Assembly: GCA_001599755.1 (NCBI GenBank)
Contig: BCHX01000003.1
Coordinates: 434,001 to 498,000, forward strand
Length of the DNA stretch: 64,000 nt
Direction of reading: 5' to 3'
Origin: Gliomastix tumulicola
Taxonomy: Eukaryota; Ascomycota; Sordariomycetes; Hypocreales; Bionectriaceae
Position 1 is the stretch's first letter. The number at the start of each line of letters is the position of its first letter. The notes below the pieces were generated by a model, which had not been told where the DNA came from, searched no databases, and saw only the letters and a list, made by a program, of their open reading frames with translations. Shown here in pieces: positions 55,838-64,000 of the stretch. A program made the position numbers and the translations under genes.

Positions 55838-56742
55838 TTAACAAATCCAGCCTCCGTCAATCTGCTGCGCCGATCCGGTGATGTAGGTCGAGCCATCCGA
55901 TAGCAGCCAATCGATAAGAGCGGCGACCTCTTTTGGGTGAGCAGTCCTGCCAAGAGCTACGATGTTGCTGTAATCCTTAGGCACCACCGGCTTGAGTTCC
56001 TTGGAACTCTGGAGCATCGGCGTTTCAATAGCACCACTAGAGGGAAAGTCAGTCTCGAAGTGATGCTTAGTCCGAGGCATATGAAGCCCTCGAAATATGA
56101 CTTGGTCAACTCACGGGCAGACAGCGTTGCAGCGGATGGCTCTCGGACCGAGTTCCTTGGCCGCGACTCGAGTAAGGCCAATCACGGCGTGCTTCGACGC
56201 GCAGTAGGCGGCATTTTGGGGGAAACCCATGAGCCCGGCAACACTAGCAATGTTGACGACGGAACCTCCTGCTTTGAGAAACGGGATCTGAGCTCTAATA
56301 CAAGGCAGGTCAGACAAGTTGGTTCCCATGAAGGGACTGTTTTCGCCGTTGCCATGACCTACCTCAAGCAATTCAAGACACCCTTGACGTTGACTGACTG
56401 CACGAAATCGAAGTCGTCGTCGTCCACATCCTCGAGTGAGTTCACCCCCAAATTCTTCCCAATCACGCCCGCGATATTGGCACACCCATCAAGCCGGCCG
56501 TAGTGTTTCACCGTCGCGGCGTACCAGGCCTCGACTCGATCCCTCTTGCGGACGTCCACCACTGTTGCTATGACTTGACCACCACTCCTCGTAATGGTCT
56601 CTACGACGGCATCGAGAGGGCCTTGCTGGAGGTCGGAGATGGAGAGGAGGTTCCCCCGGGAGGCGAGGAAGATGGCCGTCTCACGACCAATGCCTGAGGC
56701 GGCACCTGTGAGGGCGATGACTTTGGGCTGTGGCGTAGTCAT
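55838..56742 (-). CDS. Short-chain dehydrogenase/reductase
   Basis: Three exons (56742-56363, 56294-56115, 56036-55838) give 252 aa, a normal classical-SDR length. TGAASGIGRETA is the NAD(P)-binding glycine motif, and ISDLQQ with Asp at the end of beta-2 suggests NAD preference. DGCANIAGV is the NNAG-like motif, NIASVAG holds the catalytic Ser, and YCASKHAVIGL supplies Tyr-x3-Lys. The C-terminal QQIDGGWIC matches the family end. It is an oxidoreductase of the 3-ketoacyl-ACP reductase or alcohol dehydrogenase group, probably cytosolic. Both introns (68 and 78 nt) have standard GT-AG ends and restore a single unbroken protein. The substrate cannot be inferred from neighbours. Confidence 0.92.
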
Positions 56743-58866
56743 GGTGGGTTGATGATGGACTGTCAGAGGGTGTATGCGTTCCGTTTGTCGTACTCAGCTC
56801 CAGTTCCACGAGCGCAGTAACCAAGAATAAGCCATGTTCTACATATATACATATAGATACATATTAATGCAAGGGACGCTTCTACCCGAGGCAGTTACCC
56901 GTCCGCAGCTAAACGATTTCCAAGAGCAGTGCAGACCGGGGCCCCCCTTCAGGGCAGGGAACTCCATGCGAGCTCTCGAGTAGCAGCCCGCGTCCTGCTA
57001 CAGGAGCAGAGAGCACATGTAACGGCTGACGAACTAACTACGTGGAGGGCCGTGAGAGGGGAGCGGAAAAGGCACGCCGGCCCCCGTGTGCCACGCCCGC
57101 TTGGGCTTGGGGGGATCGAGTTCGTCTGGATTAGGGGAGGGCGAGGCGAGGTTTCCTACTGTCATGCCAGGGTGCCGGTTGCTCACCCCAGTGATCGATC
57201 GTGGATTCTAGGTATTCAAGCTATCGGGTAAAGGCGGGCCATGCTATGGGATGGAGGGGTAAGTCGGGGATGGAGTTAAGGAGGGAGGGGTTTGAAGCTT
57301 TCTTGGATAACGATCTCCGAAGCGGGAGCGAGGCTGTGATGGGTCTGATCTGAGGGCTATTTCCGCACATTGGCCTTCTGCCAGCCAGCCACGAAGACCG
57401 CGAGTCATCTGCCATATCGCGTGACAAAGCAACCAGCTTACGCTTGGGTCATGAAGAGTCCAGTTTCGTTGCGCCAGAGCTATCACCTGCCACTTTCCCA
57501 GGCACAAGGCCTACTCGGAGAAAAGGAGCCGACGGGGAGGGAAAGTATACAGTGAACTACGTCTCATGGGGGAGCACAGCACCATCGGATACAGGGATTC
57601 CTCTGTGTCTACACGTTCACCGGAATGCCAACGCAAAAAAGGGATGAAGAGCTCCCTTGCGGAACAATGACCCCCATCCCGTGCTGCCCGGCCTCTTCCT
57701 TCCTGTCCTGTCTTTGTGTTCCGGCCCCAACGTCATTCTCGTGAGATGGGAGCTGAAAGCAGGGACTGCTCGGGGTCTGGGTCTGGGCAGTAGGGAAAAT
57801 TATTGTATCGGGGGGGCCATGCCTAGGAGCGTTGCGAGAGCGGCGCTCGCGACGCCTTGCCGTTTTCACGTCCATGTGGCTGCCCTGCACTCGGCCCTGA
57901 AATGCATCGCCAAGCGAATCACGCGACAGACAGAAAGAAGCGAGCGTCGACATATGCACTCTTGGGACCAGTCGCCACAGCTGGCAAGCAGACCCGGTGG
58001 TTCATCTGCTAGGTGACACCGCTCCGCCGTGCGCCGCCGTCGTTCTTTTGCTTCCCTGCTCTCCCTCAATGGCCCATTGAAGGGGGGAGGGGACGGGACG
58101 GTGTAGCATAAGAGAGAGAGGGTGATGCAAGGGTGACCTGTCCTCTGCCCCGTGCGTTGATGCATCTCCGATAGTGTGGTTGCAATCGGTGCACGGCGGG
58201 TTACAAGGGCGTTTATGAGCCAGTTATTTCTCGGGGGATGCCGGTTGGGGCAGCCGCGCCTCTTTTGGTGCTCACGGTGGCTGAAACGGAGCATCGTGAG
58301 TGTTCGACAGCAAGCGAAGGGCCGGACAACACTGCAGGAGAAGGACAGAGGCCAGGTCGAGAAGGGATGTGTCTTCGTCGTGATCGGTTTATGCCAAGGA
58401 CGTTCGTTTAGGGTAGCCTGCTCAAGTTCCTTCTCTTTTTCCCAGGTTCCCGGCGGGTGGAGTTAGGGAGGAGGTTGAAAGAATTCTTAAGCCATAGAGC
58501 CACAAATTTTAGGTGTGGAGGTGGCTTAAGCTTTTCTTCAGCTGCGTCCCACTGCGATGACGCATCTATGTATAAGTACTTAGCAGCAAGGCTAAGATCC
58601 GGCAGTGGGCAAAGTACTCATCCATGACGAGTGTCCACAGTGGGAAGGTGTTCCTGGCTGCGCCTGCCGCCAGCTATGCCCGGTAAGCAGTCACATGGCC
58701 CGTGCTCAAGCTCGACGTCACAGGATTGGAGTCTCAGCTTCCTCATGCCTCATCCACGCTCTCCAGCTTTGTCGAGCTTCCCGCAGCTGTCAAGAGCCCT
58801 CTCTCCAATCCGCAACCGGATCCGTCGGCCTCGCACTTGCAACAACCGCCACGGAGAGACGTCAAG
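56743..58866. other. Divergent intergenic region, 2.1 kb
   Basis: Between the SDR gene (minus) and the CSC1-like gene (plus). A short TA-rich tract (TACATATATACATATAGATAC near 56840-56860) lies about 100 bases upstream of the SDR start. Frames of up to 140 codons exist without any signature. If the CSC1-like gene begins at 58676 rather than 58867, the last 190 bases are coding and intronic. Confidence 0.45.
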
Positions 58867-61558
58867 ATGCTCGAACCCGACGACCAAGAAAAGTGCGATC
58901 CCGAGAAGTACATCCGACCGGGGGACAAGGACCTCGTGGTCCAGCTCGTCCTGTCCCTCATCATAGGCGTGTCGTCGTTCCTCGCCTTCTGCGTACGAAA
59001 CCCGAGCTTGCAGACATTGCATTGGATTACCTGGCTAACCGCAGGTGCACCGAACAGATACTGCGCCCACGATGGCCCGAACTCTACGCTGCCCGCCGGC
59101 GCCGCCTCGAGCCCAAGATAAAGCTCCCCGAGCTGTCGAATAGCTTCCTCGGATGGATGCCCAAGCTGTGGCGAGTCACGGATGAGCAGGTTCTCAACCT
59201 GGCTGGGCTCGACGCTTTCGTGTTCCTCAACTTCTTCCGGATGTCGACCCGGCTCTTCGCCACCATGGCCTTCCTCGCTATTGTTGTCCTCCTGCCTATC
59301 AACGCCCATTTTCGCCATTACATCTTCAACCCGGGTGGCAGCCACTCTCAAGAGAGCGATGACTACGGCTTTGACGTTTCCGATCCCGATGCTATGAAGG
59401 GTGGCAAGGGAGGGAAACCCAAGGACGATGACTACGGACTGGACTACTTGTGGTCTTATGTCCTCTTCACCTTCCTCTTCGTGGGGCTGACTATTTACAC
59501 GATCAACTGGGAGACGTTCCGGGTCATCAAGCTCAGGCAGAACTACCTTGGCTCGCAGTCGACAGTCACCGACCGCACGTTCCGATTGACCGGGATCCCT
59601 TCCGACTTGCGATCAGAAGGGCGCATTAAGAACCTGATCGAGAAGCTCGAGATCGGCACCGTCGAGAGCGTGACCATCTGCCGAGAATGGGGCGAGATCG
59701 ATGGCCTGATTCATACGCGACAACAATTCCTCTATAGACTTGAGGCTGCCTGGGCCACATATCTGAAGCGACGGCAGAAGACTGACCAGCATCAATGGTC
59801 CCGTACCGACGTGAACAACCATGTCACCTCATCCGATCAGAACGACGAGGAGAATGGCGAGAACGGCGAAAATGGTCGTCTACTTCAGGACAGCTCAGAC
59901 CAGCCGCATGTCATGGGCGGGGAGAGGCCGCAGGTCACTCTTCGCTATGGGTTTCTGAGTTTTCGCTCCAAGAAAGTCGACGCCATCGATTACTACGAGG
60001 AAAAACTACGCCGGTACGATCTCAAAGTGGCTGAGGCGCGTAAGAAGCACTTCAAGCCCACCGACATGGCCATAGTTACGATGGACTCTGTCGCGTCCTG
60101 TCAGATGGTTATCCAGGCCAGGATCGACCCGCGACCCGGCCGCCTCCTGACGAAGCCCACACCCTCTCCCTCGGATATTGTATGGAGCAATACGTATGCT
60201 CTTCGTGGCATCCGCCGGCTGCAGTCGTGGACTGTCACCATCTTCATCACCTTCCTCACCCTCTTGTGGATCTTCCCTACGGCATTCCTGGCGTCCTGGC
60301 TGAGCATCTGCACTATTCGCAGTTTCTTGCCGGGGTTCGTCGAGTGGTTGACTCGCCATTCTATCATCAAGTCGTTGCTTCAGAACGGTTTGCCGACCCT
60401 CGTGGTTTCGCTGCTCAACGTTGCGGTGCCGTATCTCTATGACTGGCTCTCGAATTGCCAGGGAATGATTTCTCAGGGTGATGTCGAGCTGTCCGTCATC
60501 TCCAAGAACTTCTTCTTCACCTTCTTCAATACTTTCTTTGTCTTCGCCATTTCTCGTACTGGATTTGACTTCTGGAGCGCTCTCAGAGATCTGCTCAAAG
60601 ACACCAGCAAACTGCCCCAAGCCATCGCAGAGGATGTGGAAGCCCTTGGCTTTTTCTACATCAGTTTCATCATGCTTCAGGGCATTGGCCTGATGCCTTT
60701 CCGTATCTGTGAGCTTGGAAGCGTGACTCTCTTCCCTTTCTCCAAGATGATGTCCAAGACGCCACGAGACTTCGCGGAACTGCGGAAGCCTCCGACGTTC
60801 CAATATGGCTTCTTCCTTCCTACGGCGCTGCTGGTCTTCAACTTGTGCCTGATCTACAGTGTTCTTCGAACTGGCTTTGCAATCCTGATCTTCGGCACCA
60901 TCTACTTCTCCCTTGGCTCATTTGCTTACAAGTACATGGTGTTGTACGCAATGGACCAGCCCCAGCATGCCACGGGAGGTGCGTGGCGCATAATATGCTA
61001 CCGCATCGTCGTCGGCCTGCTGGTGTTCGAGGTGGTCATGATCGGCCAGATTGCTTCTCTCGGAGCTTGGTTGCAGTCGATCTGCATCCTGCCTCTACTG
61101 CCCTTCACCATCTGGTACAGCTACTACTTCAAGCGACGATTTGAGCCTCTGACGAGGTACATTGCATTGCGAGCTATCAGGAGGAATGGGGAAACAGAAG
61201 AATCGGCAATCCTGGACGACGACGAGGACCATATTTCAGAGAGGCCGCGTTCATCACAGGCACTCCTACGACGTGGCAGCACCCTCGATGAGTATAAGGA
61301 AATGGGGCTGAGCTATATCAACCCGAGTCTTGTCATGCCGTAAGTAGTCTAGCTGATGGTGTTGATCGTTTCACTTGGTAACGTCTGTACAGTCTTCAGC
61401 AGCCCTGGATCTACAAAGATCCGCCGCCGGCCCTTTCAGAGCCCGGAACACAGACGGAACCCGAGGAGCCGTCGCTGATTTTGCCCAGGGCAGACTCAAC
61501 ACTGGGGATTGGAGAGTCGAACGTGTGGAGGGATGTTGGTGGAGATGATAATGTATGA
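58867..61558 (+). CDS. CSC1/OSCA-like osmosensitive calcium-permeable channel
   Basis: Three exons (58867-58992, 59058-61339, 61393-61558) give 857 aa. TM0 is VQLVLSLIIGVSSFLAFC, split from LRPRWPELYAARRR by a 65-nt intron that I placed by frame and family match. Next come LPELSNSFLGWMPKLWRVTD and the cytosolic RRM-like loop (DRTFRLTGIPSDLRSEGRI, then FRSKKVDAIDYYEEKL). The RSN1_7TM (DUF221) core follows with about nine helices (WSNTYALRGIRRLQSW, LPTLVVSLLNVAVPYLYDWL). Family members are stretch- or hyperosmolality-gated cation channels in the plasma or endomembrane. The last exon encodes a short Pro/Glu-rich tail. The ATG at 58867 is the first in frame. An upstream ATG at 58676 with a 41-nt intron (GTAAGC...TCACAG) would add about 57 residues. 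Confidence 0.9.
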
Positions 61559-62249
61559 AGGGCTTCTGCCTTGTAATGAACGAACTGGATGCATAGATTA
61601 GATGATGGCGCTCTAGGGATTGGACTTGATACCCTTCGGTATTGCATGTGAGTAGTATTCTTAGATACTTCTTTCTGCCTTTTCAACTATCGATATGAGA
61701 TTCTTCTTTCCGGTTAGATGTTTCTATGCGCAGTGCACCTCGAGATAAGAGCCCTCCCCCTTATCAAAGAGAAGGAGGGGCACCTTTGGATGGTGTTCAA
61801 TCTTGGCGGTGTATCGTCTGAATTCGCCTTCACCTGACTTCCTCTGAAACAGTCTCCTAGGCTAGAGCACTCAACACACCGCCTTATTGAAACCTTGATG
61901 AGAGAGCTTTCATCTGGCACTTGCCCTCCTCTTCTTTTTCTCACCTTCCATCTCCAAGTCTCGAACACGTTCGAAGTACTTGAAGTTCCAAACATCCCTC
62001 TCTTCACCCGGACTCCTTCCTTCCTTCTTCACCCACACTCTCATATCACATTCCTTATCATATGATTTAGCCACATCCTCTCTCGCCTCCCTCGAAGCTC
62101 GTCACGGACGGAGCGTCGCTGGCTCTAAGCCTTCGGAAAGTCCCCTCTTGAAGGGCTATCCCTATTTCTCTACTACGGAAGAGGCTCCCTGGCGAGTTCT
62201 CGCTGAGATTGGGACGGAGCTTCTTCTCTCTTTCGGCAGTCATAACGAG
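61559..62249. other. Intergenic, F-box gene upstream region
   Basis: About 690 bases between the CSC1-like gene and the chosen start of the F-box gene. Bases 61900-62050 are C/T-rich (CCTCCTCTTCTTTTTCTCACC), a typical fungal leader. The frame of the F-box gene's first exon is open back to an ATG at 61980, so a longer N-terminus is possible. Confidence 0.45.
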
Positions 62250-64000
62250 ATGGAGCCGGTATTGTCGGCGCAGGCGCCTTACCTTGAAGAGGAGGAGCGT
62301 GAGAGCACCCAGGGTAACGACTTCCTTCCTTCCCTAGCATTTGCAACGAAAAGAATTTCTCTCGCTGACCGGGGACATGTCGCCCTTTTTCACAGATGAA
62401 AGACCTGCAGCGATGAGATGTCCTACCGAAATCCTCCAAGATATATATTCGTACCTTCGGCCGATCGAGTTCAATGCCGCCCGGCACACCTGTCGCGCGT
62501 GGTTCTTCGCTGGCTTCAGCCAGTCGATGCTCGAGAAGATGCTCCGGAGAGGAGGCTGGGTCAGCAGCGTGTGTCGGATCCCGCGGCCCGTCCTCGTCGC
62601 CACCACCTATGTCGAGCCGCCGTCGAAGCTGCGTCGTGAGCGCATCATGGGCAAGTGGCTGACGAGGGAGTGCGCCCTGTCCGCTGAGGCGAGCGGCACG
62701 TTTGTTCCAGTGGGCTATGTCGACTTCACCGGCCTGGTGCCCGGCGGAAAGATGGGCGAGATGCCCGAGACGGTCTGGGGCGGTCTCGCGTATACTGTCA
62801 GTCAGTGCGGCGAGTTCCTCATTGTCACGCGCGAGACGCTTGTTTACATCTATGAACTCAACCACACCTGTCAGCTTGAGGAGGACCGGCAGGATGGTCT
62901 TCCGCATGGCTCGCTGCGCCCTGTCTGCGTTGTTGTTTGCCCGGGTCTTGTCCTTTCTTGCAGCATGGATACGTCGGCGGGACGGAACGATATCGCTGTT
63001 CTCATGGAAGGCCGTGCTGCGATCGTGTGCGGGATACAGGCTGAGCGACTGGGAGCATGTATCGATTCGACCAGCGACGCTTCTTGGACTGATTCGGGAA
63101 TAGAGTCTGCGTCTGACTCTGCAACTGACCTCTGCGTCTGCCAGAGATACCCCGTCACGCAAGCTCCTAGCATCGAGACTGGTAGCCGATGGATCTACCG
63201 CGATGTTTGCCATGAAGATGACCCCCCTCGTTCGATTGCACTCGGTCCCCAGCAGGATCGTGTTGTTGCCTTTGGTTGCTCCTCTGGCATTGAGCTGCAC
63301 TGGATCGTCCCCGGCTGGCGTCAGGACGTCTCTCGGTCGCTCCCTCTGACTTCGCCTAGCGACTACTTGTACTTTCTTCCGACGAGCAGTGCTGCCGGCA
63401 CGGGCAGGAAGCTGAGGCTTATGAGCTCATCGGCTGCTTGGGGAGGACAGATGCAACTGTTGGATCGCGTCGCTCAAGGCTTTCATGCCAGGATCATGGA
63501 GGCCCAGCAGACTGACTCGGGCGTCAGCGATAACATAGAGACCACGACCAACAACAGCCTTCGTCCCTTGTCGAACAATGCCGAGGTTGTCCAACAAGTC
63601 GCCGTTCTCGACTATTTGTCCGTCAGATATGGCTTCGGCGATCGCGTGTCGGCCTTCAGCGCTGACCACCACCGTGCTGTTCCACTGAGTGACGGACATC
63701 ACATTCTCTTTACTGATCCTCGAACTGGAAGTCTCTGTCTCGGACTGGACGCCCCGTCCGGAGCTTCCACTGCGCTTCTTCGCAAGGTCTGGTTCTCGCC
63801 GCCTCCTAACGCTGCCTCTCCGATCCCTATTCTGTACGCGGCTAGCTCTGATACTCGACACGGTGTTCGCGTCGTGGCAACGTTTGCCGCTGTTGATCCC
63901 AATGACGCAGATGACGGTCCTAGGGCGTCAGATCCGCTCAAGACGGACAACCAAGTTGTGGTCTTTTACACGATCCCAGCCGACATGTTCCACGACATCT
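62250..64000 (+). CDS. F-box protein, incomplete at window edge
   Basis: Exon 1 62250-62313, an 82-nt intron (GTAACG...TTTCACAG), then an exon from 62396 that is open to the end of the window; at least 556 codons and no stop. The junction yields ...REST-QDERPAAMRCPTEIL in frame. Residues about 30-75 form an F-box (CPTEILQDIYSYLRPIEFNAARHTCRAWF), which binds Skp1 in SCF ubiquitin ligases. The rest has regularly spaced beta-rich, aromatic-hydrophobic segments (YTVSQCGEFLIVTRETLVYIYEL; RSIALGPQQDRVVAFGCSSGIELHW) that look like a beta-propeller, a common substrate-recruitment fold in fungal F-box proteins. The 3' end and substrate are unknown. Long opposite-strand frames here are shadows. Confidence 0.8.

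Noticed and set aside
62173..63300. 375-codon minus-strand ORF
   Set aside because: Shadow of the F-box gene, which has a clear F-box, a good splice junction and an uninterrupted frame on the plus strand.
1..64000. CRISPR arrays, insertion sequences, intact transposons, rRNA or tRNA genes
   Set aside because: None could be supported by reading the sequence; the organism is eukaryotic and CRISPR is not expected.

Overview
This window comes from a filamentous ascomycete (Pezizomycotina, most likely a Sordariomycete). The genes are mostly GC-rich in coding sequence and are interrupted by short 50-90 nt introns with GTANGT-type donors, CTAAC/CTGAC-like branch sites and CAG/TAG acceptors. The gene content is typically fungal: Pam17, Uba4, Slx9, a Zn2Cys6 regulator, NmrA-like reductases, a DHA2-type MFS transporter, a Mep/Amt permease, a CSC1-type channel and a CFEM-like surface protein. 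All exon joins below were read by eye from splice signals, frame continuity and family resemblance. Nothing was aligned by computer.

Layout. 0-18.7 kb is housekeeping: a chromodomain/AT-hook protein (-), Pam17 (+), Uba4 (-), a kinase-like protein (-) and Slx9 (+) sharing a short bidirectional promoter, a NEDD8/SUMO-type C48 protease (-) with an ambiguous 3' end, a 2.6-kb intergenic stretch, a 1022-aa disordered nuclear-type protein (-), and a gamma-glutamylcyclotransferase-like protein (+). 19.5-26.4 kb holds NAD-dependent glycerol-3-phosphate dehydrogenase (+), a Zn2Cys6 transcription factor (+), an NmrA-like protein (+) and a NADAR-domain protein (-). 27.4-41.7 kb looks more accessory: a decayed gene, a cytochrome P450 (+), an ammonium transporter (-) with several GATA sites upstream, a tiny hydrophilic protein (+), an enoyl-reductase-like protein (+), an MFS exporter (+) and an isoflavone-reductase-like protein (+). 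43.1-47.9 kb is the glycogen debranching enzyme (+). 48.7-49.7 kb is a Cys-rich single-pass membrane protein (-). About 49.7-55.8 kb has no convincing gene and carries a (CA)n microsatellite. The right end holds an SDR oxidoreductase (-), a CSC1/OSCA-like channel (+), and an F-box protein (+) that runs off the window.

How genes may act together: glycogen debranching and glycerol-3-phosphate dehydrogenase are core carbon and osmolyte metabolism, and the CSC1-like channel belongs to a family gated by osmotic stress, but they are not adjacent and no operon logic applies. The enoyl reductase, MFS and NmrA-like genes (36.1-41.7 kb), with the P450 at 29 kb, resemble tailoring and export genes of a secondary-metabolite locus, but no backbone synthase is visible.

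I did not find a clear new multi-gene system. The observations most worth following up are: the protease whose 3' acceptor choice would add or remove a roughly 250-residue K/S/P/T repeat tail; a mitochondrial-type N-terminal extension on glycerol-3-phosphate dehydrogenase; a uORF before the debranching enzyme whose stop codon is created by splicing; a gene with two in-frame stops plus a homopolymer frameshift; and an isolated AT-rich island at 2.57-2.79 kb.
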